This document shows positions 25,274 to 32,577 of a DNA stretch of 64,000 nt, in pieces. The notes under the pieces are model-generated. The model did not search any database. It saw only the letters and a program-made list of their open reading frames with translations, and was not told where the DNA came from. The translations under genes were made by a program, and so were the position numbers. Position 1 is the first letter of the stretch. Every line of letters begins with the position of its first letter. The stretch comes from Pseudoduganella danionis (GTDB lineage Bacteria; Pseudomonadota; Gammaproteobacteria; Burkholderiales; Burkholderiaceae_D), in the NCBI RefSeq assembly GCF_009720775.1, contig NZ_WNKW01000001.1, positions 124,001 to 188,000 of the forward strand. The letters are read 5' to 3'.

Positions 25274-25940
25274 TGAATAGGTCGATATGTGGCCAGCCAT
25301 GTTCGGCGGCGTGCTGTTTGAGTTTGGCGTTCGGATTGGTGGCGACCGGATGGCTGACGATGGACATCAGTGGCAGGTCGTTATGCGAATCGCTGTAGAA
25401 GTGCACCGTGCCGAAGTCCTCCAGCTGCTTGCCCATCTTGGCCAGCCATGCTTTGGTGTGGGTGACTTTGCCCGCGCCCTGGGTGGGGGTGCCGAGCAGT
25501 TTGCCGGTCAGATTGCCTTCGGCATCGGTTTCCGGCACGGCGGCAATCAGGTGGTCTACGCCCAGCGCCTTGGCGATAGGGGTGGTGACAAACTGGTTAG
25601 TGGCCGTGACGATGGCCAGTAGATCGCCCGCTTCGCGGTGTTTCTGCAGCAGCGCCAGCGCGCTCGGACGGATCGCCGGCAGGATCACTTCGTTCATGTA
25701 CTGCTCCTGCATGGCCGCCAGCCGCTCGCGCGGGAAGCTGGCCAGCGTGCCGAGCGAGAATTCCAGATATTCGACAGGATCGAGTGTGCCGGCCTGATAC
25801 TGGGCGAAGAAGGCGTCGTTACGGCGCGCGAATTCGGCCGCATCGACAGCGCCTATGCGCACGAGGAACTGGCCCCACTCGTAGTCGGAGTCGATGGGCA
25901 GCAGGGTATGGTCGAGGTCAAATAAAGCGAGATTCATCAT
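25266..25940 (-). CDS. HAD-IB family phosphatase
   Basis: A 224-residue HAD hydrolase of the phosphoserine-phosphatase-like IB subfamily. Motif I is LFDLDHTLL with D8 and D10, motif II lies in LAIVTATNQF, and motif III is HFYSDSHNDLPLM with the metal aspartates. An alpha-helical cap (about 17-95) follows motif I. The family includes histidinol-phosphatases and other small-molecule phosphatases; the substrate is not evident. Its ATG overlaps the hda stop (ATGA), and its end overlaps pcnB, so hda-HAD-pcnB-folK form one tightly coupled operon. An ATG one codon later is equally usable. Confidence 0.85.
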   Translation of the reverse strand: MMNLALFDLDHTLLPIDSDYEWGQFLVRIGAVDAAEFARRNDAFFAQYQAGTLDPVEYLEFSLGTLASFPRERLAAMQEQYMNEVILPAIRPSALALLQKHREAGDLLAIVTATNQFVTTPIAKALGVDHLIAAVPETDAEGNLTGKLLGTPTQGAGKVTHTKAWLAKMGKQLEDFGTVHFYSDSHNDLPLMSIVSHPVATNPNAKLKQHAAEHGWPHIDLFND

Positions 25941-26623
25941 GCTTGGGCTTCCGCTTGCAACCACTCGCGCAGCAAGGGCAGAGTGATCGGGCGTTGGGTT
26001 TGTAGGGAATACTGGTCCAGCGAATCGAGCATGGTCGAAAGTGACCGCATGTCGCGCTGGAAGTGCGACAGCAAGTAGGGTATCACGCCCGGCGACAGGG
26101 TCAAGCCACGGGCGCTGGCAGCGGCACTCAGGGCGGCGGCTTTTTCGTCGTCGGTCAGTCCGTGTACCTGATAGATCAGGCCCCAGCCCATGCGGGTGCG
26201 CAGGTCTTCACGCACGGGCAGCACGGCCGGTGCTACTGCGCCGCTGCACACCATGTAGGCAGAATTGGCGCGGATTTCGTTGAACAGGGCGAAGGCGTCG
26301 ATCTGCGCCAGCGGCGAGAGCTTTTCGCAGTCGTCCAGCAGATACAGGTCGACTTCGGGCGAGTAGACGAATTCCGATTCGATCGAGAACGGCGAGATAT
26401 AGCGCGCGCGCAGCTGGTCCGCCTCGCTGCCGGCGCTGGCCAGCGCCTTGAGCAGGTGGCTTTTGCCCACGCCCTCGTTGCCCCACAGGTAGGCGAAATG
26501 CTCGCGCGCGCTGCGGTCGGCGAACTGCGCCAGCAGCGCCACCGCTTCGGCGTTCTGTCCTACCTCGAAGGAGCTGAGGCTGTGCGCCGGGTCTGCGCCT
26601 AAATCGAGCACCAGCTGCTTCAT
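25937..26623 (-). CDS. hda: DnaA regulatory inactivator
   Basis: A 228-residue DnaA-like AAA+ protein without the DnaA DNA-binding domain. The N-terminal KQLVLDLG fits the beta-clamp-binding motif of Hda. Walker A is GNEGVGKS (48-55) and the Walker B-like strand is LYLLDDCEKL. With the sliding clamp it stimulates ATP hydrolysis by DnaA and prevents over-initiation of replication. It leads the hda-HAD-pcnB-folK operon and lies 48 bases downstream of the permease gene on the same strand. Confidence 0.9.
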   Translation of the reverse strand: MKQLVLDLGADPAHSLSSFEVGQNAEAVALLAQFADRSAREHFAYLWGNEGVGKSHLLKALASAGSEADQLRARYISPFSIESEFVYSPEVDLYLLDDCEKLSPLAQIDAFALFNEIRANSAYMVCSGAVAPAVLPVREDLRTRMGWGLIYQVHGLTDDEKAAALSAAASARGLTLSPGVIPYLLSHFQRDMRSLSTMLDSLDQYSLQTQRPITLPLLREWLQAEAQA

Positions 26624-26671
26624 GGCACCCGCCTGAATGTGATCATTTGCATAACGTTTTTCTGTTCCACG

Positions 26672-27754
26672 TCACGCATTATAGAAGCTGCTGCGCAGGT
26701 AGTGGCTGCGCAGGTGTTTAAAGGCCACCATCAGGATGGCGGAAGCGGGCAATGCCAGCAGCACGCCGACGAAGCCGAACAACTGGCCGAAGGCCATCAG
26801 CGCGAAGATCACGGCCAGCGGATTGAGGCCGATACGCTCGCCGACGAGGCGTGGCGTGAGGAAGAAACCTTCGATCACCTGACCTGCACCGTAGATGATG
26901 GCCACGGCCACCATGCCACTCAGGTCGTTAAACTGCAGCACGGCCGAAATCAGCGCCAGTATCAGCCCCAGACCAAAGCCCAGATAGGGAATGAACACCA
27001 GCAGGCCGGTAATGATCCCCACCGGCAGCGCTACTTCGAAACCGGCGATGCCCAGCGCAGCCGAGTAGTACACGGCCAGCACCAGCATCACCAGCAGCTG
27101 GCCGCGCAGATACTGGGCCAGCAGCGCGTCGACTTCTTCGGCCATGGCCACGGTTGCGCCTATCCAGCGGCGCGGCACGCAGGCGGCGATACGGGCCAGC
27201 ATGGCGTGCCAGTCCAGCAGCAGGTAAAACAGCACCACGGGAATCAGCACCAGCGTGGCCAGCCAGCCCAGTACGGCCGTGCCGCCGGTGCGGGCGGAAT
27301 TGAGTATGGTGGTCCAGATTTCGTCGCCGCTGGTGGCCATCTGCTGTGACACCAGCTTCTTGATACCTATGCTGTCGAGGCGGATTTTCACGCCCATTTC
27401 CTGCAGGCGTGGGCCCAGCAAGTCATTGATCTTGGCCAGAAACGCGGGGATCTGCGCCTGCATCAGGGGGATTTCCTTTTGCAGTACGGGCACCACGATC
27501 AGCACCAGCGTGGTGATGGCGGAGAAAAACAGCAGCATCACCAGCACCACGGCCAGTGCGCGCGGCACCTGCCAGCGGTGCAGACGGACGCGGTGCAGCG
27601 CATCGACGCCGGGATTGAGCGCATAGGCGAAAATCGCGGCGGCGAGGAAGGGCGTGAGGATGGGGCCCAGTGTCACCAGCAGGAAGAAAAATGCCGCCCA
27701 GACCGCGAGCCAGAATGCTGTTTGCTTTTGCTCTAGCGTGAGGGGAAATGGCAT
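26672..27754 (-). CDS. AI-2E/PerM family permease
   Basis: A 360-residue membrane protein with about eight hydrophobic segments. The layout has N-terminal hairpin helices (FWLAVWAAFFFLLVTLGPIL), a large soluble middle part (about 95-150) and a C-terminal bundle with the FIPYLGFGLGLILALISA-type motif of AI-2E_transport/PerM proteins. Members include TqsA (autoinducer-2 export) and sodium/proton antiporters; the real substrate here is unknown. It precedes hda on the same strand and is divergent from purM, an arrangement seen across Burkholderiales. Confidence 0.88.
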   Translation of the reverse strand: MPFPLTLEQKQTAFWLAVWAAFFFLLVTLGPILTPFLAAAIFAYALNPGVDALHRVRLHRWQVPRALAVVLVMLLFFSAITTLVLIVVPVLQKEIPLMQAQIPAFLAKINDLLGPRLQEMGVKIRLDSIGIKKLVSQQMATSGDEIWTTILNSARTGGTAVLGWLATLVLIPVVLFYLLLDWHAMLARIAACVPRRWIGATVAMAEEVDALLAQYLRGQLLVMLVLAVYYSAALGIAGFEVALPVGIITGLLVFIPYLGFGLGLILALISAVLQFNDLSGMVAVAIIYGAGQVIEGFFLTPRLVGERIGLNPLAVIFALMAFGQLFGFVGVLLALPASAILMVAFKHLRSHYLRSSFYNA

Positions 27755-27803
27755 GGAGTGTGATTTAGATAGTTAAAAACGGCTGTGGCGCTAGGCATTT
27801 TGC

Positions 27804-27809
27804 TAAAAT
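27804..27809 (+). promoter_or_regulatory. Probable -10 of purM promoter
   Basis: TAAAAT lies in GCTAAAATAGCGG, about 107 bases before the purM start. Almost the same string, GGTAAAATAGCG, precedes azlC and pgk. No clear -35 is seen, so this is a sequence-similarity call only. Confidence 0.4.
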
Positions 27810-27916
27810 AGCGGTCTTACCGGCTTGTCGCGCTGCTTTTTTGCGCATTTTCGTGCCATTTTGCTACGAAACAGGTCGCCGCCTTCTATTTTACCGCCTC
27901 CGCTGCGAAATACACC

Positions 27917-28960
27917 ATGAGCCAAACTTCTAATGTTTCCCTGTCTTACCGTGATGCCGGCGTCGATATCGATGCAGGTGACGCTTTAGTCGAAGCGATC
28001 AAGCCATTTGCCAAGCGCACCCTGCGCGAAGGCGTGATGGGCGGCTTGGGTGGTTTCGGCGCCATGTTCGAAATTAGCAAAAAGTACAAGGAGCCAGTGC
28101 TGGTTTCCGGTACCGACGGCGTGGGCACCAAACTCAAACTGGCGTTCGAACTGAATCGCCACGACACCGTGGGCATCGATCTGGTGGCCATGAGCGTGAA
28201 CGACATTCTGGTACAGGGCGCCGAGCCGCTGTTCTTCCTCGACTATTTCGCCTGCGGCAAACTGGATGTGGCTACCGCCACCGACGTGATCAAGGGCATC
28301 GCCCAGGGTTGCGAACAGGCTGGCTGCGCGCTGATCGGCGGCGAAACGGCTGAAATGCCTTCGATGTACCCTGCCGGTGAATACGACCTGGCCGGTTTCG
28401 CCGTGGGCGCGGTCGAAAAATCGCAGATCATCGACGGCACCAAGATCGTACCGGGCGACGTGGTACTGGGTCTGGCCTCGTCGGGCGTGCACTCGAACGG
28501 TTATTCGCTGGTGCGCAAGATCATCGAAGTGGCCAAGCCTGATCTGGAAGGCGACTTCCACGGCCGCAAACTGGCCGACGTGCTGATGCAGCCTACCCGC
28601 ATCTACGTGAAGCCGCTGCTGGCGCTGATGGCCTCGATGGAAGTCAAAGGCATGGTGCACATCACCGGCGGCGGTCTGGTAGAAAACATCCCGCGCGTGC
28701 TGCAGGACGGTCTGGTGGCCGAACTGGATGCGAAATCGTGGACCATGCCTCCGCTGTTCACCTGGCTGCAGCAGCATGGCGGCGTGGCCGACGCTGAAAT
28801 GCACCGCGTATTCAACTGCGGCATCGGCATGACCGTCATCGTATCGCAGGAAAACGCTGCCGCTGCCAAGGCCCAGCTGGAAGCGGCTGGCGAAACCGTC
28901 TACACCATCGGCCGCATCCGCGCCCGCGTGGGCGACGAGCACCAGACTATCGTAGTGTAA
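27917..28960 (+). CDS. purM: Phosphoribosylformylglycinamidine cyclo-ligase (AIR synthase)
   Basis: A 347-residue PurM, matching the E. coli enzyme in length. It closes the imidazole ring, converting FGAM to AIR in purine synthesis. The sequence begins with [15 protein letters not shown] and contains [12 protein letters not shown], the nucleotide motif [13 protein letters not shown] (43-55), [23 protein letters not shown] and [13 protein letters not shown] Rho-independent terminator follows 17 bases after the stop. The other purine genes in this window (purC, purE, purK) are 24 kb away, so purM is expressed on its own. Confidence 0.97.
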   Translation: MSQTSNVSLSYRDAGVDIDAGDALVEAIKPFAKRTLREGVMGGLGGFGAMFEISKKYKEPVLVSGTDGVGTKLKLAFELNRHDTVGIDLVAMSVNDILVQGAEPLFFLDYFACGKLDVATATDVIKGIAQGCEQAGCALIGGETAEMPSMYPAGEYDLAGFAVGAVEKSQIIDGTKIVPGDVVLGLASSGVHSNGYSLVRKIIEVAKPDLEGDFHGRKLADVLMQPTRIYVKPLLALMASMEVKGMVHITGGGLVENIPRVLQDGLVAELDAKSWTMPPLFTWLQQHGGVADAEMHRVFNCGIGMTVIVSQENAAAAKAQLEAAGETVYTIGRIRARVGDEHQTIVV

Positions 28961-28977
28961 GTTTTAAGCATTGAATT

Positions 28978-29013
28978 AAAAAGCGCAGCCCCGTCAGGGT
29001 GCTGCGCTTTTTT
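28978..29013 (+). terminator. Rho-independent terminator of purM
   Basis: AAAAAGCGCAGC (28978-28989) pairs with GCTGCGCTTTTT (29001-29012), with the loop CCCGTCAGGGT and a run of six T. The A-tract on the other side would let it work weakly in the opposite direction. Confidence 0.9.
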
Positions 29014-29038
29014 ACTTCGGGGTCATACTTCGGGGTCA
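29014..29038 (+). repeat. Direct duplication ACTTCGGGGTCA
   Basis: ACTTCGGGGTCA occurs at 29014-29025 and again at 29027-29038, with one T between. The second copy is the tip of the left inverted repeat of the element below, so the first looks like a partial extra end or a small slippage product. Confidence 0.8.
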
Positions 29039-29224
29039 GGTCTGTCATTTGGACATCGGTGACATATTTTTGAGCATGCTCAATACGTGATCTCGGCAAG
29101 TTGGATCGGAAATTCTATTTTCCGGCGCATAGCTTCAGTTGACCGCTAAACCTCCGTGTATAGCGTTTTGAGGTTGATCAAAAGTGTGCGTCAGGTGTCC
29201 GAATGTCAGATCTGACCCCGAAGT
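29027..29224. mobile_element. 198-bp inverted-repeat element (MITE/REP-like)
   Basis: The ends are inverted repeats of about 29 bases. The left end begins ACTTCGGGGTCAGGTCTG; the right end, reverse-complemented, begins ACTTCGGGGTCAGATCTG; 26 of 29 positions agree. The interior has no reading frame of note and contains a perfect palindrome TTGAGCATGCTCAA (29070-29083). A third copy of the repeat is at 61177. The layout suggests a non-autonomous mobile element or a REP doublet (RAYT-type). No transposase is present in the window. The right end overlaps the last codons of the phosphofructokinase gene. Confidence 0.65.
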
Positions 29225-30423
29225 TTGGCGACGGGGGCGGGGCGCAGGCGGAATGCGTCTGGCATGCCGGAGCCTAGTAGCGGGCGCAGATACAGCCGGA
29301 AGGCATCCGTTACGTCGGTGCCGCTGGCGCTGATGAACTCGTCCTCCATGGTGCGCGTCTTGCCAGCTACGGCATCGAGCGGCAGCAGTTCGTAATCGAC
29401 CGAGTAGAAGCCCGTGCGCTTGATGGCGACCGAGCCATTGCGCTGGCCCCACATGGCAAACTGCACGGCTTTTTCGCCGACTTCGCGTGCTTCGCGCTGG
29501 TCCACATCGGACACGCAGCCGATGAAGGAGCGCTGCAGATAGCCGAAGGTGTCGCCGCGCACGCGCTTGATGCCCAGCTTGGCCTTGATCTCGTCGCACA
29601 GCAGATCGGCCAGCGCACCCGTGCCCGATAGCTGCACATTGCCATGGGCATCGCGCTCGATATCTTTTGCCAGCAGGCTGGCGATCGGTGTACCGGAGGC
29701 GTCGTGTATGCCTTCCGAGACGGCGATCACGCAGCGGCCATAGCGTTCGTAGCAGGCTTTGACGTCGTGCAGGAACTGCTCGAGCGAGAACACGCGTTCG
29801 GGCAGATAGATCAGGTGCGGGCCATCGTCGGCAAACTTCTTGCCGAGCGCCGAGGCGGCGGTCAGAAATCCTGCGTGGCGGCCCATCACCACGCCCACAT
29901 ACACACCGGGCAGCGAAGCGTTATCCAGATTGGCACCGGCGAATGCCTGCGCCACAAAGCGCGCGGCCGAAGGGAAGCCCGGCGTGTGGTCACTGCCAAC
30001 CAGATCGTTGTCGATAGTCTTGGGGATGTGGATGCAGCGCAGCGGGTAGCCTGCTGCCTGCGCCTGTTCGCTGACGATGCGTACCGTATCGGACGAGTCA
30101 TTGCCGCCGATGTAGTAGAACTGTTCGATCTGGTGGGCTTGCAGCACCTTGAAGATTTCGGCGCAGTAGGGCACGTCGGGCTTGTCGCGCGTGGAGCCCA
30201 GTGCCGAGGAAGGCGTGGCAGCCACCAGTTCGAGATTGTGGCTGGTTTCGCGCGTGAGATCGACCAGATCTTCGTTGATGATGCCGCGCACGCCGTGCAG
30301 TGCGCCATACACCAGACTGACATCGCGGAAGCGGCGCGCTTCCAGCACCACGCCAGCCAGCGACTGATTGATCACGGCGGTAGGCCCGCCTCCCTGTGCG
30401 ACCAGAATTTTGCCTGAAGACAT
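29206..30423 (-). CDS. 6-phosphofructokinase, probably pyrophosphate-dependent
   Basis: A 405-residue PFK-family protein. N-terminal AQGGGPTAVINQS is the phosphoryl-donor loop, PKTIDNDL (134-141) the catalytic region and VVMGRHAGFLTA the fructose-6-phosphate site. The donor-selecting motif is GGNDS (106-110). The Asp at the second variable place is the residue that marks pyrophosphate users, where ATP enzymes have Gly. The preceding Asn replaces the usual Asp. The length (about 400) also fits PPi-PFKs rather than the 320-residue ATP form. The last five residues (LRGQI) and the stop are encoded by the right inverted repeat of the 198-bp element, so the C-terminus was probably altered by that insertion. 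Confidence 0.82.
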   Translation of the reverse strand: MSSGKILVAQGGGPTAVINQSLAGVVLEARRFRDVSLVYGALHGVRGIINEDLVDLTRETSHNLELVAATPSSALGSTRDKPDVPYCAEIFKVLQAHQIEQFYYIGGNDSSDTVRIVSEQAQAAGYPLRCIHIPKTIDNDLVGSDHTPGFPSAARFVAQAFAGANLDNASLPGVYVGVVMGRHAGFLTAASALGKKFADDGPHLIYLPERVFSLEQFLHDVKACYERYGRCVIAVSEGIHDASGTPIASLLAKDIERDAHGNVQLSGTGALADLLCDEIKAKLGIKRVRGDTFGYLQRSFIGCVSDVDQREAREVGEKAVQFAMWGQRNGSVAIKRTGFYSVDYELLPLDAVAGKTRTMEDEFISASGTDVTDAFRLYLRPLLGSGMPDAFRLRPAPVAKLRGQI

Positions 30424-30476
30424 GCCTGCTCCTCCGTATCCGTTGAACCAGCTGTCCTCAGACTATAGCGCGAACT

Positions 30477-32480
30477 TCAGTGCTTGCCGATATGTTTATC
30501 GAGGAATTTTTCGACCCGGCTCCAGAAATCGTAGCGCGTGGCCGGCAGTGCCCAGCCGTGACCTTCGTCCGGATATTCCACCCATTCCACCTCGGGATTA
30601 TTCTGCTTGACGGCTTGATAGAAGCGCGTGCCATGCACCAGCGGCACGCGCAGGTCGGAGCCGCCATGTGCGAGCAACAGTGGCTGTTTGATGCGCGCTG
30701 CCTGCAGGATGGGCGAGGTGGCTTTGAGCTGCTCGGCATCTTTTTCCGGATCGCCCACCAGTTGCGGGATGCCGTACTGCTTCCAGTTTTCCGACATGTC
30801 CGACACATAGGCCCAGTGACCGGTGCGCATCAGATTGATGTCGGTCACGCCGGCCCACTCGATGCCGCAGCGGTACAGATCGGGATCGTTCACCAGCCCC
30901 ATCAGGGTGGCATAGCCGCCGTAGCTGGCGCCGGCGATGCAGATGCGCTGCGGGTCGGCCGTGCCGCGCGCGATGGCCCAGCGTGCGCCGTCAGCGATAT
31001 CGTCCTGCATTTTCAGGCCCCATTGCTTCCAGCCGGCGCGGAATAGCGTGTAGCCATAGCCCGTGCTGCCGCGGTATTCCGGCTGCAGCACGGCATAGCC
31101 GCGCGAGGCGAGGAACTGTACTTCGGCATCCCAGCGCCAGCTGGTGCCGCGCACATAGGGGCCGCCATGTACCAGCACCACCATGGGCAGGTTCTTGCCG
31201 CTACCGGTAGGGACGGTCAGCCAGGCGGGAATATTCAGGCCATCGCGCGCCTTGTAATGAACCAGCGTGGTGCGCGCCATCTGCTGTGGCTGTATGGCCG
31301 GATGGCTGGCGCCCACAGATTCCAGTTTGTGGGTCTCGCGGTTATACAGCATGGTACGGTTGGGCCAGATATCGGCATAGGCATTCACCAGTATCCACGG
31401 CGATTCCGGCCGGATCGGCGGCGTCAGCAGATTGATGGTGTTGGGCAGCATGCTGTCGACTTTGTCCTGCATGGCTTTGTAGTCGTTATCCAGCCATTCG
31501 GTGGCGTAGGCATCGTTCAGATAGCGTACGCCGATCAGCTTTTCGCGGTTCATCAGCAAATGGCCGCTGAAGTCATAGCCATCCAGCCGCACCACAGCTT
31601 TTTCCGACAACTGCAGCTTGTTCACGTCGAAGGTGTACACGCCAGTGGTATCGAGTCCGCGGTTGGCGATTACGTACAGCGTGCCGTCGGGACCGAACGA
31701 GAGCGGCGTAAACGCCCCTTTGCTGCCGCTATAGGCATTGAACTCGGCCAGCTTGCGCCATGTCTTGGTGGCCGGATCGCGGTAGTGGATGGCGCTGATG
31801 TCCTTGTCCAGCGTCTGCACCAGCCTTGGCTCGCCGTCGAAGTCCAGCAGCCAGCGCATCACGTGCTCGGGGCTGTCGATGCGCTCTGCGGCCAGCCGTC
31901 CCGTGACGGTATTGATGCGCAGCAGATTGACATAGTCGATCTGGGCGCGCCCGCCGTAATGGCGGTCCTGAACATACAGGTAGTCGCTATTGCGCGCACC
32001 GTGCTGACTGAGCAGGAAGGTGTGCCAGGGCAGCAGGTCGCGCCGGTTGCGCAGGGCGGAAGCGTCGGTAATGAAAGGCGTGCCGGCGCGCATGGCCAAT
32101 TGCAGGAAGCCCGTGCCGTCACGGTTGACGGCATACAGGCCCGGTGCGTAGCGGGTGTTGCCTTGGGCGAGATCATTGTCGGCCGCCGTGAAGGCCAGAC
32201 GCTGGTCATTGACCCACTGGAAATCGCCGATATCGGCATCCGTGAAATTGCCCACCACGGTGACTTTCTGGGTGTCGAGTTCCATCACGGCGAGGCGCTC
32301 ACGCTTGCCCGCAGCGCCGATTTTCACGGCCAGATATTTACCGCTGGGGGAAAGCTGGGCGGCGCTCAGCTCGGGATTGGAAAAGAAGTCGCTGAGCGAA
32401 GGACGCTCTTCGGCATGGGCGCTGGCGCAGCAGAGCGGCAGCAGCAGGACGGCCAGTCGCAAGAAGGGGCGCAATAACAT
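30477..32480 (-). CDS. Secreted S9 family peptidase (prolyl-oligopeptidase-like)
   Basis: A 667-residue serine hydrolase. It has a Sec signal peptide (LRLAVLLLPLCCASAHA, cleavage near residue 23) and an N-terminal beta-propeller of WD/TolB-like blades (about 30-400). A C-terminal alpha/beta-hydrolase domain follows. The catalytic triad is visible: S519 in IAGASYGGYATLMG, D609 in AHGGSDLRVP and H641 in YPDEGHGWA. The HGGPYVRG oxyanion strand is near 438. Such dipeptidyl or acylaminoacyl peptidases act in the periplasm on short peptides. A Cys pair in the signal region (LCCAS) lacks a proper lipobox. It stands alone, with gaps on both sides. Confidence 0.9.
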   Translation of the reverse strand: MLLRPFLRLAVLLLPLCCASAHAEERPSLSDFFSNPELSAAQLSPSGKYLAVKIGAAGKRERLAVMELDTQKVTVVGNFTDADIGDFQWVNDQRLAFTAADNDLAQGNTRYAPGLYAVNRDGTGFLQLAMRAGTPFITDASALRNRRDLLPWHTFLLSQHGARNSDYLYVQDRHYGGRAQIDYVNLLRINTVTGRLAAERIDSPEHVMRWLLDFDGEPRLVQTLDKDISAIHYRDPATKTWRKLAEFNAYSGSKGAFTPLSFGPDGTLYVIANRGLDTTGVYTFDVNKLQLSEKAVVRLDGYDFSGHLLMNREKLIGVRYLNDAYATEWLDNDYKAMQDKVDSMLPNTINLLTPPIRPESPWILVNAYADIWPNRTMLYNRETHKLESVGASHPAIQPQQMARTTLVHYKARDGLNIPAWLTVPTGSGKNLPMVVLVHGGPYVRGTSWRWDAEVQFLASRGYAVLQPEYRGSTGYGYTLFRAGWKQWGLKMQDDIADGARWAIARGTADPQRICIAGASYGGYATLMGLVNDPDLYRCGIEWAGVTDINLMRTGHWAYVSDMSENWKQYGIPQLVGDPEKDAEQLKATSPILQAARIKQPLLLAHGGSDLRVPLVHGTRFYQAVKQNNPEVEWVEYPDEGHGWALPATRYDFWSRVEKFLDKHIGKH

Positions 32481-32577
32481 GGTCGGCTTTCGTGTAGTGG
32501 AGTTCTGGCTATTACCAAATAGCCAACCCGGTCACGATAGCACTTAGTTGTAAAAAACGCTATATTGCATTTGTTGC

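Noticed and set aside
29050..29195. A coding sequence inside the 198-bp element
   Set aside because: No reading frame of useful length with a start codon and ribosome-binding site is seen.
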